Source: Streptomyces ureilyticus
GTDB taxonomy: Bacteria > Actinomycetota > Actinomycetes > Streptomycetales > Streptomycetaceae
NCBI RefSeq assembly: GCF_011045025.1
Contig: NZ_JAAKZX010000007.1
Span: 54,022 to 118,021 of the forward strand
Direction: 5' to 3'
DNA: 64,000 nucleotides
In this document: in pieces, positions 18,565-26,762 of the stretch
Layout: each line of letters opens with the position of its first letter
Position numbering within the stretch: position 1 is the first letter of the stretch
Notes under the pieces: model-generated
What the model saw: the letters and a program-made list of their open reading frames with translations, nothing else
The model's database searches: none
Told to the model about the DNA's origin: nothing
Position numbers and translations under genes: made by a program

Positions 18565-19359
18565 GTGGTAGACAACCAATTCACAACGCATGCAGAACTT
18601 TTCGATCTGTGTGGAAAGCGCGCGCTCGTCACCGGTGGCACCAGAGGCATCGGGATGATGATCGCGCGTGGCCTTCTCCAGGCGGGCGTCCGCGTGGTCA
18701 TCAGCTCACGCAACGCAGAAGCGTGCGCTCAGGCGCAGGAACAGCTGTCCACATTCGGTGAGGTGCGGGCCATCCCCGCCGACCTGTCCCGCCACGACGA
18801 GTGCCGGCGACTGTCCGACCTCGTCACCGCCGACTCGGAGCGTCTCGACATCCTCGTCAACAACGCGGGCGCCCTGTGGGACGAGCCGCTGGCGACGTTC
18901 CCAGACGCGGCCTGGGACACGGTCGTCGACCTCAACCTGAAGTCGCCGTTCTGGCTGGTCCAGGCGCTGCTGCCCGCACTTCGCAGGGCGGGCACCGCCG
19001 ACGATCCCGCGCGGATCATCAACATCGGCAGCATCGCCGCCATCCACATCCCCCAGCGGCCCAACTACTCGTACTCCAGCAGCAAGGCGGCGCTGCATCA
19101 ACTCACCAGAGTGCTCGCCAAGGAACTAGGACCGCAGCACGTCACCGTGAACGCCGTGGCGCCGGGACCGTTTCCGTCGACGATGATGGCTGCAACCCTC
19201 GATGAGTTCGGCGAGGCGATCGCGGCGTCGGCCCCACTACGCCGGATCGGCCGCGACGACGACATGGCGGGTGTCGCCGTGTTCCTCGCCAGCCGGGCAG
19301 GCGCATACCTGACGGGCGCCGTGATCCCCGTCGACGGCGGCATCGCCACAACCGCGTAG
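18565..19359 (+). CDS. Short-chain dehydrogenase/reductase (SDR)
   Basis: 264-residue classical SDR that oxidises or reduces an alcohol/ketone with NAD(P). The cofactor motif TGGTRGIG is at 23-30, the NNAG motif follows at about 98-101, and the catalytic triad is S156, Y170 and K174 (YSSSK). The end PVDGGIATTA is typical. The start is GTG at 18565, eight bases after AAAGGCGG; no ATG gives a complete Rossmann fold. The substrate is unknown. It is convergent with the pca operon and is not obviously part of that pathway. Confidence 0.9.
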   Translation: MVDNQFTTHAELFDLCGKRALVTGGTRGIGMMIARGLLQAGVRVVISSRNAEACAQAQEQLSTFGEVRAIPADLSRHDECRRLSDLVTADSERLDILVNNAGALWDEPLATFPDAAWDTVVDLNLKSPFWLVQALLPALRRAGTADDPARIINIGSIAAIHIPQRPNYSYSSSKAALHQLTRVLAKELGPQHVTVNAVAPGPFPSTMMAATLDEFGEAIAASAPLRRIGRDDDMAGVAVFLASRAGAYLTGAVIPVDGGIATTA

Positions 19360-19493
19360 GCCGCCTAGCTGTTGCGGGTCAGGACGTTGGTGACGGCGCA
19401 TGGTGGTGGGCGAGATTGGTGGCGAGGTCGCGGAGGTGAGCCCTGGCTTCGGTGGGGCATCCCGCTCGGGGCAGGGTGCCGACCCCACCCACC

Positions 19494-20618
19494 TCACGCC
19501 ACCCCGTCCTCCTCAGCCAACACCCCCTGAGCCACCGCAAACGCCGAATTGGCCGCCGGAACCCCGCAGTACACAGCCGTCTGCAGCAGTACTGCGCCGA
19601 TCTCCTCGGCAGACAGCCCATTGCGCCGAGCCGCGCGCACATGCATCGCCAGCTCGTCATAGTGGCCGTGCGCGACCAGCGCCGTAAGCGTGATCAGGCT
19701 GCGTTCGCGGCGCGACAGCGTGTCGTCCGTCCAGATCTCCCCCCACGCGTAGCGCGAGATGAAGTCCTGGAAGCGGGCCGTGAACGGAGACTGCCGGGCC
19801 TGTGCGCGGTCCACATGCGCGTCACCGAGCACTTGCCGGCGTACCTCCATGCCCCGCTTCGCCCCACCGTCGAAGTGCCCGCGCAGAGCGGTGAGTACGG
19901 CCTCCGGCCGCTCGGCGGGGGCCAGGTGCGAGGCGCCCGGGAGCTCGGTGAGTGCGGCACCGGGCACGGTGTCGGCGATCTCCCGCAGGTGCGCGGGCGG
20001 GGTCGCCGGGTCGTCGCGGCCGGCGACGAGGAGAGTCGGCGCGGTGATCTGCGGCAGCCGGTCGCGGATGTCGAAGGCCGCGAGTGCGTCACAGCAGGCG
20101 GCGTACGCGTCGGGGTCCGCCGTACGGTGGTCCTCGACGAGCTCCGGAACGGTGAAACCGGGCGTGAACCAACGCGAGTTGGCGTTCGCCGCGAGCTCGC
20201 CAAGACCCTTCGCGCGGACGTGCGCGGCCCGTTCCTCCCACGGCTTGGACCCGTTGAAGTGGGCCGAGGAGCAGATCACGGCGAGGCGATCGATCCGCTC
20301 CGGGTGGTACGCCGCGAGCTGCAGCCCCACCGCGCCGCCGAGCGAGACCCCCGCGTACGAGAAGCGGTCGATGCCGAGTGAGTCCGCGAGGGAGAGGACG
20401 AGCGAGGCCAGGTCGGCGACGGTCGCGCCGGGGCCGATCAGGTCGGCGGGCGAGCCGCCGTGGCCGGGCAGATCCCAGCGTACGACCCGGTGGGTGATGG
20501 AGAGTTCGGGTGCGACCTTGTCCCACAGGGCCGTCGATGTGCCGAGGGACGGGCCGAGGAGCAGCGGGGGAGCGGTGGTGGGTCCCTCGGCGCGGTGGTT
20601 GAGCAGCTCACTTGTCAA
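19494..20618 (-). CDS. pcaL: Fused 3-oxoadipate enol-lactonase / 4-carboxymuconolactone decarboxylase
   Basis: 374-residue bifunctional enzyme that performs two consecutive steps of protocatechuate catabolism. Residues 1 to about 245 are an alpha/beta hydrolase (PcaD part) with nucleophile S92 in GVSLGG, hydrolysing 3-oxoadipate enol-lactone to 3-oxoadipate. Residues about 255-374 are the CMD-fold decarboxylase (PcaC part: RRQVLGDAHVDRA, ALVAHGHYDELAMHV, YCGVPAANSAF). The fused form is known in actinobacteria as PcaL. The frame requires a TTG start at 20618 that overlaps the pcaB stop (TTGA); no ATG or GTG exists before the first conserved strand. It is the last gene of the leftward pca operon. 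Confidence 0.95.
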   Translation of the reverse strand: MTSELLNHRAEGPTTAPPLLLGPSLGTSTALWDKVAPELSITHRVVRWDLPGHGGSPADLIGPGATVADLASLVLSLADSLGIDRFSYAGVSLGGAVGLQLAAYHPERIDRLAVICSSAHFNGSKPWEERAAHVRAKGLGELAANANSRWFTPGFTVPELVEDHRTADPDAYAACCDALAAFDIRDRLPQITAPTLLVAGRDDPATPPAHLREIADTVPGAALTELPGASHLAPAERPEAVLTALRGHFDGGAKRGMEVRRQVLGDAHVDRAQARQSPFTARFQDFISRYAWGEIWTDDTLSRRERSLITLTALVAHGHYDELAMHVRAARRNGLSAEEIGAVLLQTAVYCGVPAANSAFAVAQGVLAEEDGVA

Positions 20619-21988
20619 CGTCGCTCCAGAGCACGGTCGGTGAGGGCTCCCGCGGAGCCGGTGTACTGGGTCGGGTCCGCGAGGACTGCCAAGTCGACAT
20701 CCTTCAACTCGGGTTCCTCGGCGAGGAGTTCGACGAGCGGGCGGTTCTCCGCAGTGGCCCGCTCAGCAGTCCGGGTGAGCAGCTCCTTCGCGCGGGCACG
20801 CCCGAGTACCGGCGCGAGTTCGGCGGACAGCCGCTCGGAGACGATCAGGCCATGCGTCAGGTCCAGGTGGGCGCGCATCGCGTCCGCGTGCACCTGGAGG
20901 CCTTCGGCCAGCTCGGCCGCGTCGCGCGCCGCGCCACCGACCAGGCGGAGCAGATCGCGCAGCGGTTCCCACTCGGCATGCCAGGCACCGGCGGGGCGTT
21001 CGTCCTCGGCGGCCAGCGAGCCGTACAGCGTCGCGGCGAGCTGCGGCGCACGTCGGGCCGCGGCGGCGATCAGCGTGGCGCGCACGGGGTTCGCCTTGTG
21101 CGGCATCGCGGAGGAACCGCCACCGGAGCCCTCGCTCAGCTCGCGGATCTCCGTACGGCTGAGCGTGAGTACGTCCGCCGCCGTCTTGCCGAGCGCGCCC
21201 GCCGCGAACGTGAGCGCCCCCGCGAGATCGGCGACCGGAGTGCGCAGCGCGTGCCAGGGCAACACCGGTGCGGCGAGGCCGACTTCACGCGCGTACGCCT
21301 CGACCAGCGCGCCGACGTCGGCAGAAGCAGCCCCGTACGCGGTGAAGGCCGCCAACGTGCCTGCCGCGCCCCCGAGTTGAGCCGGGAGCGCGTCGCGTAC
21401 CGCCTGCAGGCGATCCCGTGCGTCCAGCACCAGGGACCGCCAACCCGCCGCCTTGAGACCGAAGGTCGTCGGCACCGCGTGCTGTGTCAGCGTCCGTCCC
21501 GGCATGACCGTGTTCCGGTGCTCCCGAGCGTGCCGGGCGAGGGCACGCTCCGTACGGGCCAGGTCCGCCAGGACGAGGTCAAGGGTCCGCGCGGCCACCA
21601 GCATCATCGCCGTGTCCATGATGTCCTGGCTGGTCGCGCCCCGGTGGACGTACGGGGCGTACGCCTCATCCACCGCGCCGACCGCCGCGGTCAGCTCCGC
21701 GACCAGCGGGATCACCGGATTGCCGCCACCCCGCGCACGCAGCGCGAGGTCATGAACGTCGAAGCGCGCGCCATCAGAAGCCGCCGCGTCCACCGCCGCC
21801 GCGGCCTCCGCGGGCGCGAGGCCGAGCGAGGCCTGCGCGCGGGTGAGCGCCGCCTCCGCGTCCAGCAGCGCCTGGAGAAAGGCGGTGTCGCCGGTCGCGG
21901 AGGCGGCGGGAGACCCCGCCCACCCGGGGGCGAGCAGGCCGTCGGTGTCGCCCGGGGGCACCTCCCGCCGGAAGGGTGCAGGTGTCAC
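20615..21988 (-). CDS. pcaB: 3-carboxy-cis,cis-muconate cycloisomerase
   Basis: 457-residue member of the fumarase/aspartase superfamily that converts 3-carboxy-cis,cis-muconate to 4-carboxymuconolactone. The superfamily signature GSSAMPHKANPV is intact. The HRGATSQD segment and the TLTQHAVPTTFG segment carry the other active-site elements. The start is GTG at 21988, overlapping the pcaG stop (GTGA); pcaL follows with a 4-bp overlap, so translation is coupled on both sides. The alanine-rich N-terminus (about 25 residues) is longer than in some proteobacterial forms, but no later start has a better ribosome site. Confidence 0.95.
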   Translation of the reverse strand: MTPAPFRREVPPGDTDGLLAPGWAGSPAASATGDTAFLQALLDAEAALTRAQASLGLAPAEAAAAVDAAASDGARFDVHDLALRARGGGNPVIPLVAELTAAVGAVDEAYAPYVHRGATSQDIMDTAMMLVAARTLDLVLADLARTERALARHAREHRNTVMPGRTLTQHAVPTTFGLKAAGWRSLVLDARDRLQAVRDALPAQLGGAAGTLAAFTAYGAASADVGALVEAYAREVGLAAPVLPWHALRTPVADLAGALTFAAGALGKTAADVLTLSRTEIRELSEGSGGGSSAMPHKANPVRATLIAAAARRAPQLAATLYGSLAAEDERPAGAWHAEWEPLRDLLRLVGGAARDAAELAEGLQVHADAMRAHLDLTHGLIVSERLSAELAPVLGRARAKELLTRTAERATAENRPLVELLAEEPELKDVDLAVLADPTQYTGSAGALTDRALERR

Positions 21989-22560
21989 GGGAACTCCAGG
22001 AAGACCGTTTCGCCTTCGCCCTGAAGGCGGATGTCGAAACGGTACGTGCGCCGCTCACCGAGCTGTGCGACCAGCGTGGCCCGGCGCTCCGCCGGCAGCG
22101 AGTCGAGCAACGGGTCGGCGCCGTCGGCCAGATACGCCCGCGTGTAGAGGTGGTGCAGCAGACCGCGCGCGAACACGCACACGCTGATGTACGGCAGCCC
22201 GGCGTTGCCCGGAGGCAGCGTGTAGAGCGCGTAGTGCCCGTCGGCGTCCGTGGCGACCCGCCCGAAACCGGTGAAGTCGGTGCCGTTGCGGCCGAGATAG
22301 CCGCCGGTCACCGGGTTGCGGCGCAGCGAACCGGGGGCGCCCTTGAGCGAGCCGTCCGGAGCCGCCTGCCAGAACTCCAGGACGGCGTCCGGGATCGGCT
22401 TGCCCTCGCCGTCCAGGACGTACCCGTGCAGTGTGATCTGGTCGGGGTGCCCCTTCGGCGCGACCTGCTCGCCCTCGGGGAAGGGCAGCGCGTACCCGTA
22501 GAAGGGGCCGACGGTCTGGGAGGGCGTGGGCAGGACGTGCCCCGTGGTGTTCTCGGCCAT
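21985..22560 (-). CDS. pcaG: Protocatechuate 3,4-dioxygenase alpha subunit
   Basis: 191-residue alpha chain of the intradiol ring-cleaving dioxygenase, a jelly-roll structure that pairs with PcaH to open protocatechuate between its hydroxyl carbons. Family segments include TPSQTVGPFYGYALPF at the N-terminus and ITLHGYVLDGEGKPIPDAVLEFWQ split across the first strands. The iron ligands of the enzyme reside in the beta subunit, so their absence here is expected. The ATG at 22560 is 2 bp from the pcaH stop, and the gene end overlaps pcaB by 4 bp. The open frame upstream of 22560 is pcaH read out of frame. Confidence 0.95.
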   Translation of the reverse strand: MAENTTGHVLPTPSQTVGPFYGYALPFPEGEQVAPKGHPDQITLHGYVLDGEGKPIPDAVLEFWQAAPDGSLKGAPGSLRRNPVTGGYLGRNGTDFTGFGRVATDADGHYALYTLPPGNAGLPYISVCVFARGLLHHLYTRAYLADGADPLLDSLPAERRATLVAQLGERRTYRFDIRLQGEGETVFLEFP

Positions 22561-22562
22561 GT

Positions 22563-23333
22563 TCAGCGACCTTCCTCGATCCAGGTGGCGGAGGGACCGT
22601 CGAGCACGATGTCCCACTCGTAGCCGAGCGAGAACTCGGGCTGCGAAAGGTCGTGTTGGTACTCCGCGACCAGGCGGTCGCGGGCCGACTCGTCGGTCAC
22701 CGAGCGCAGGATCGGGTCGTACGGGAAGAGCGGGTCGTTCGGGAAGTACATCTGCGTCACCAGCCGCTGCGTGAACGCCGTGCCGAAGACGGAGAAGTGG
22801 ATGTGCGCGGGGCGCCAGGCGTTGGTGTGATTGCGCCACGGGTACGCGCCCGGCTTGATCGTCCGGAAGACGTACCGACCCTGATCGTCCGTCAGCGTCC
22901 GCCCCACACCGGTGAAGTTGGGGTCGAGCGGCGCCGGGTGCTGGTCACGCAGATGCGCGTACCGGCCCGAGGCGTTGGCCTGCCACAGCTCGATGAGCTG
23001 GCCGCGCACCGGGCGCCCGTCGCGGTCGAGCAGCCGCCCGGAGACGGTGATGCGCTCGCCGAGCGGCTCGCCCTGGTGCTGCACGGTGAGGTCGTTGTCG
23101 ATCTCGGTGATGTCGGTCGGACCGAACACCGGACCGGACAGCTCGACCGTCTCCGGATCGCCGCCGCTCACCGCGACCAGCGGCTGCTTGGGGTACCGCA
23201 GTACCGAGCTGCGGTACGGGGCGTAGTCGCGCGGCGGGTGGTGCTGGACCGGGGCGCCGCCGGCGACGGCCTTGTCGTACGCGTTCTGGGCGTCGTTGAT
23301 CTCGACGTCGATGTCCGACTGAGTGAGCGTCAT
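22563..23333 (-). CDS. pcaH: Protocatechuate 3,4-dioxygenase beta subunit
   Basis: 256-residue catalytic subunit of the intradiol dioxygenase. All four non-heme ferric iron ligands are present: Y125 in GRYAH, Y164 in PGAYPWRN, and H177 and H179 in RPAHIHFS. It adds O2 to protocatechuate to give 3-carboxy-cis,cis-muconate, the substrate of PcaB. The ATG start is at 23333, and the gap of 33 bp from the pcaF stop is the longest inside this operon. The N-terminal extension to about residue 40 (HHPPRDYAPYRSS) matches the beta-subunit family. Confidence 0.97.
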   Translation of the reverse strand: MTLTQSDIDVEINDAQNAYDKAVAGGAPVQHHPPRDYAPYRSSVLRYPKQPLVAVSGGDPETVELSGPVFGPTDITEIDNDLTVQHQGEPLGERITVSGRLLDRDGRPVRGQLIELWQANASGRYAHLRDQHPAPLDPNFTGVGRTLTDDQGRYVFRTIKPGAYPWRNHTNAWRPAHIHFSVFGTAFTQRLVTQMYFPNDPLFPYDPILRSVTDESARDRLVAEYQHDLSQPEFSLGYEWDIVLDGPSATWIEEGR

Positions 23334-23366
23334 GAGGATTCCGATTCCTGCGGGTCCTGGGCGGTC

Positions 23367-24608
23367 TTAGCGTTCGAGGACGAGGGCCAGACCCTGGCCG
23401 ACGCCGATGCAGAGGGTGGCGACGCCAACTCCCGAGCCACGCCGGGCGAGTTGGTGGGCGACGGTCCCGGCGAGCCGGGCACCGGAGGCGCCCAGCGGAT
23501 GGCCGAGGGCGATCGCGCCGCCCTGCGGGTTGAGGATCGCCGGGTCGAACTCGGGCCACTCGGCGACACAGCCGAGCACTTGGGCGGCGAAGGCCTCGTT
23601 GAGTTCGAGAGCCGAAAGATCGTCAAATCCCTTGCCCGCCTTGGCGAGTGCGCGGTTGACCGCCTCGACGGGGGCGAGCCCGAAGTAGTGCGGGTCGATC
23701 GCGGAGACACCGGAGGCGGAGACGCGGGCGAGCGGCTCGCGACCGGTGGCCTTCAGGCCCTCCTCGTCGACGAGGAGTAGAGCGGCGGCACCATCGTTGA
23801 GAGGCGACGCGTTGCCCGCCGTCACCGTGCCTCCCCCAGCCTTCGGCCGGGGGGACCCCCATCTCGCTTCGCTCGCTTTACGGAACGACGGCTTGAGCTT
23901 GGCCATCGCGGCCAGGGATGCATCAGGTCGTACGCATTCGTCGGCGCCGAACACGACCGGGTCGCCCTTGCGCTGCGGGATCGACACGGGCGCGAGCTCG
24001 GCGTCGAACAAGCCGTCCGCCTGGGCGCGGGCCGCCTTCTGGTGGGAGGCCAGCGCGTACTCGTCCTGCTGCTCCCGGCTGATCTTGTGCTTGTCGGCGA
24101 TCAACTCCGCGCTCTCGCCCAGCGGGACGGTCCACTGCGGGTCCATCTTCGGGTTGACCATGCGCCAGCCGAGCGTCGTCGAGTACAGCTCGGTGTGCCC
24201 GGCCGGGAAGGGCTTGTCGCTCTTCGGCAGCACGTACGGGGCGCGGGTCATCGACTCGACGCCGCCGGCCAGGGCGATGGAGGCGTCGCCGAGCGCGATG
24301 GCCCGCGCGGCCTGGATGACGGCTTCCAGTCCGGAGGCGCACAGCCGGTTGACGGTCACGCCGGGCACGGACGTGGGCAGGCCCGCGAGGAGGGCGGCCA
24401 TGCGGCCCACGTTGCGGTTCTCCTCGCCCGCGCCGTTCGCGTTGCCGAAGTACACGTCCTCGATCCGGGACGGGTCCAAGCCGGGCGTACGGGCGAGGAG
24501 TTCACGGATGGCGTGCGCACCGAGGTCGTCCGGGCGTACGCCTGCCAGCGAACCGTTGTACCTGCCGAACGGAGTGCGGACGGCATCGACGATGTAGACG
24601 TCCCTCAT
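23367..24608 (-). CDS. pcaF: 3-oxoadipyl-CoA thiolase with in-frame repeat insertion
   Basis: 413-residue thiolase that cleaves 3-oxoadipyl-CoA to succinyl-CoA and acetyl-CoA, the last step of the pathway. Active-site residues are present: C90 (NRLCASG), the GHPLGASG histidine and the C-terminal CIGVGQG cysteine. Between [10 protein letters not shown] and [11 protein letters not shown] sit about 14 extra residues ([15 protein letters not shown]), encoded by the structured repeat at 23831-23878. Ordinary family members have a single residue there (FRKDGTVTAG, from memory). The insertion keeps the frame and falls in a surface loop before the second domain, so the enzyme may remain active. The ATG at 24608 overlaps the pcaJ stop (ATGA). 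Confidence 0.94.
   Translation of the reverse strand: MRDVYIVDAVRTPFGRYNGSLAGVRPDDLGAHAIRELLARTPGLDPSRIEDVYFGNANGAGEENRNVGRMAALLAGLPTSVPGVTVNRLCASGLEAVIQAARAIALGDASIALAGGVESMTRAPYVLPKSDKPFPAGHTELYSTTLGWRMVNPKMDPQWTVPLGESAELIADKHKISREQQDEYALASHQKAARAQADGLFDAELAPVSIPQRKGDPVVFGADECVRPDASLAAMAKLKPSFRKASEARWGSPRPKAGGGTVTAGNASPLNDGAAALLLVDEEGLKATGREPLARVSASGVSAIDPHYFGLAPVEAVNRALAKAGKGFDDLSALELNEAFAAQVLGCVAEWPEFDPAILNPQGGAIALGHPLGASGARLAGTVAHQLARRGSGVGVATLCIGVGQGLALVLER
23831..23878 (-). repeat. Structured GGGGGAG repeat, copy B (inside pcaF)
   Basis: On the minus strand this copy reads the leader GCGAGCGAAGCGAG, then ATGGGGGT, then a stem-loop with arms CCCCCCGGCC and GGCTGGGGG around the loop GAA. 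Relative to copy A the stem pair A-T is replaced by C-G, a compensating double change. It adds about 14 codons to the thiolase gene without breaking the frame. Confidence 0.85.
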
Positions 24609-25255
24609 ACGATCTCCATCTCCTCCGGAGTGCGGACCTTCGCGGCGGTCTTCGCGACAATCTCCTCGGCTTCGACCCCCGGTGCCGTCTCCACCAGCAC
24701 CAGGCCCTCGTCCGTCACGTCCAGTACCCCCAGATCCGTGATGATCCGGTTGACGCACGCCTTGCCGGTGAGCGGCAGCGCGCAGTCCTGAAGGATCTTC
24801 GGCGAGCCGTCCTTCGCGGTGTGCGTCATCACGACGATCACTCTGCGGGCTCCGTGCACCAGGTCCATGGCACCACCGATCCCGGTGATCAGCTTGCCGG
24901 GGATGGCCCAGTTGGCGAGGTCCCCGCCGGCGGACACCTGCATGGCGCCGAGTACCGCGACATCGATATGGCCGCCGCGGATCATCCCGAAGGAGAGGGA
25001 CGAGTCGAAGTACGAGGCGCCGGGCAGGACCGTGACGGTCTCCTTGCCCGCGTTGATCAGGTCCGGGTCGACCTGGTCCTCGGTCGGGTACGGGCCGGTG
25101 CCGAGGATGCCGTTCTCGGACTCCAGGATCACCTCGACGCCCGGCGGGAGGTAGTTGGGGATGAGCGTCGGCAGTCCGATGCCGAGGTTCACGTACTGGC
25201 CGTCCTCCAGCTCGCGCGCGGCGCGGGCGGCCATCTCTTCACGTGTCCAGGCCAT
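24605..25255 (-). CDS. pcaJ: 3-oxoadipate:succinyl-CoA transferase, beta subunit
   Basis: 216-residue subunit B of a family I CoA-transferase, which activates 3-oxoadipate to its CoA ester using succinyl-CoA. The catalytic-glutamate motif SENGILGTG is present near residue 46, and [15 protein letters not shown] and NWAIPGK follow as in PcaJ/ScoB. Its ATG at 25255 shares one base with the pcaI stop (TGATG), the usual tight pairing of the two subunits, and its stop overlaps the pcaF start. Ketone-body transferases share the fold; the operon context makes PcaJ the assignment. Confidence 0.95.
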   Translation of the reverse strand: MAWTREEMAARAARELEDGQYVNLGIGLPTLIPNYLPPGVEVILESENGILGTGPYPTEDQVDPDLINAGKETVTVLPGASYFDSSLSFGMIRGGHIDVAVLGAMQVSAGGDLANWAIPGKLITGIGGAMDLVHGARRVIVVMTHTAKDGSPKILQDCALPLTGKACVNRIITDLGVLDVTDEGLVLVETAPGVEAEEIVAKTAAKVRTPEEMEIV

Positions 25256-26010
25256 CAGGAGCTCACCGTCCGCTGCTCGATCTTCTTGTCCGCCGCCTGC
25301 TCGGGGGTCAGGGCGAGCACCCGCTGGACGAAGATCCCCGGCAGATGCACCGCGTCCGGGTCGATCGCGCCCGGGTCGACGAGTTCCTCGACCTCGGCGA
25401 TCGTCACCCGCCCCGCCATCGCCGCGAGGGGGTTGAAGTTGCGGGACGACTTGTTGAAGACGAGGTTGCCGTGCCGGTCGCCCTTGGCCGCCCGTACGAG
25501 GGCGAAGTCGGTGCGGATGCCGTGCTCGAGCACGTACTCCGTGCCGTCGAACTCCCGCACCTCCTTCGGCGGCGAGGCGAGCGCGACGCCGCCCTCACCG
25601 TCGTACCGCCAGGGCAGTCCGCCGTCGGCGACCTGGGTGCCGACGCCGGCCGGGGTGTAGAAGGCGGGGATGCCGGCGCCGCCGGCCCGCAGCCGCTCGG
25701 CCAGGGTGCCCTGCGGGATCATCTCGACCTCGATCTCACCGGCCAGGTACTGCCGGGCGAACTCCTTGTTCCCTCCGATGTACGACCCGGTGACGCGGGC
25801 GATGCGGCCCGCAGCGAGGAGTATCGCGAGTCCCGACTCCATCGCCCCGCAGTTGTTGGAGACCACGCTCAGAGCGGAGACCTCGCGCTCGTACAGAGCC
25901 TGGATCAGCACGTTCGGCACACCGCTCAGCCCGAAACCGCCGACCGCGAGCGATGCGCGGTCCGGTACATCGGCCACCGCCTCGGCGGCTGTGGCGACCA
26001 CCTTGTCCAT
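25255..26010 (-). CDS. pcaI: 3-oxoadipate:succinyl-CoA transferase, alpha subunit
   Basis: 251-residue subunit A of the CoA-transferase, first gene of the pca operon. The CoA-binding segment [15 protein letters not shown] and the motif [20 protein letters not shown] are typical. The start is the ATG at 26010 ([11 protein letters not shown]); the 14 preceding in-frame residues lack a ribosome site. The promoter and a PcaV operator candidate (26065-26076) lie just upstream in the gap shared with pcaV. The subunit order I-J-F-H-G-B-L is the arrangement I recall for S. coelicolor. Confidence 0.95.
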   Translation of the reverse strand: MDKVVATAAEAVADVPDRASLAVGGFGLSGVPNVLIQALYEREVSALSVVSNNCGAMESGLAILLAAGRIARVTGSYIGGNKEFARQYLAGEIEVEMIPQGTLAERLRAGGAGIPAFYTPAGVGTQVADGGLPWRYDGEGGVALASPPKEVREFDGTEYVLEHGIRTDFALVRAAKGDRHGNLVFNKSSRNFNPLAAMAGRVTIAEVEELVDPGAIDPDAVHLPGIFVQRVLALTPEQAADKKIEQRTVSS

Positions 26011-26064
26011 CCGTGAAGCCCCATCCCTTCGAGCGGTCAGCGGCCTTGTCACTGAACCTATTGC

Positions 26065-26076
26065 TCAGCACACTGA
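26065..26076. promoter_or_regulatory. Probable PcaV operator 1 (pcaI side)
   Basis: Inverted repeat with arms TCAG and CTGA around CACA, 55 bp upstream of pcaI. It lies in a longer stretch (ATTGCTCAGCACACTGAC) that matches the second site near pcaV at 14 of 18 positions. Confidence 0.6.
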
Positions 26077-26210
26077 CTATTTCTGCGAGCTTGCCCTCAC
26101 GCTGCCACCGGTCGGTTCGATCGTCAAGAGTTCGCACGTAATGGCATGTGATGGCTGGTGAGGGCTAGGTCGCTTCGGTGCAGACAGTGGTGTGCCGTGA
26201 GCGGTATCGT

Positions 26211-26222
26211 TCAGTACACCGA
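26211..26222. promoter_or_regulatory. Probable PcaV operator 2 (pcaV side)
   Basis: TCAGTACACCGA within ATCGTTCAGTACACCGAC, 19 bp before the pcaV start codon. It differs from operator 1 mainly by pyrimidine transitions and has one arm mismatch. The position would let PcaV repress its own gene. Confidence 0.55.
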
Positions 26223-26240
26223 CGAATTCGAGGAGCGCAC

Positions 26241-26702
26241 ATGGGCGCGGTGGACCTCACCACCCACCCCGGGCACCTGGCCCGGCGGCTGCAGCAGGCG
26301 CACCACCTGCTGTGGAACACGATGGTCTCCGAGGAGATCACTTCGCCGCAGTTCGCGGTGCTCAACGCGCTCGTCGCCGAGCCGGGCCTTGATCAGCGGA
26401 CCGTGGGGGAGCGGGTGGGTCTTGACCGGTCCACCATCGCCGAGGTGATCAGCAGGCTCGGTCGCCGTGGTCTCCTCGACAAGGTGCGCGACCCGCAGGA
26501 CGGCCGCCGTTTCCTGCTCCGCCTCACGGACGAGGGGGTGCGCACGCATCGCAAGCTGACGGTGCGGACGGCTCGGATGAATCAGGTGTTCCTGGCGCCG
26601 TTGTCGGCCGAGGAGCAGGCCGTGTTCTTCGACCTGCTCCATAGGGTGTCGGACGCGGCGGAGGGGTTGCGGAACCCGGGGGAACCGCTGGGTGCGGTTT
26701 GA
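26241..26702 (+). CDS. pcaV: MarR-family repressor of the pca operon, PcaV
   Basis: 153-residue winged-helix MarR protein. The recognition region is DQRTVGERVGLDRSTIAEVISRLGRRGLL (continuous family motif, residues about 47-75), followed by the wing DPQDGRRFLLRLT. The N-terminus MGAVDLTTHPGHLARRLQ contains H9, R15 and H21, positions I recall as the protocatechuate-contacting residues of S. coelicolor PcaV, with R15 essential. The start is the ATG at 26241, with GGAG upstream. It is divergent from pcaI with two similar operator candidates in between. The expected behaviour is repression of pcaIJFHGBL and of itself, relieved by protocatechuate. Confidence 0.93.
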   Translation: MGAVDLTTHPGHLARRLQQAHHLLWNTMVSEEITSPQFAVLNALVAEPGLDQRTVGERVGLDRSTIAEVISRLGRRGLLDKVRDPQDGRRFLLRLTDEGVRTHRKLTVRTARMNQVFLAPLSAEEQAVFFDLLHRVSDAAEGLRNPGEPLGAV

Positions 26703-26723
26703 CGCTGCGGCGCCGTTGTGGCT

Positions 26724-26752
26724 GGCGGGGCTGGGGAAAGAAATCCCCCGCC
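26724..26752. terminator. Terminator between convergent pcaV and DUF3048 genes
   Basis: Inverted repeat with arms GGCGGGG and CCCCGCC around an A-rich loop, 21 bp after pcaV and 11 bp before the convergent stop. Confidence 0.55.
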
Positions 26753-26762
26753 CACGAACGCG

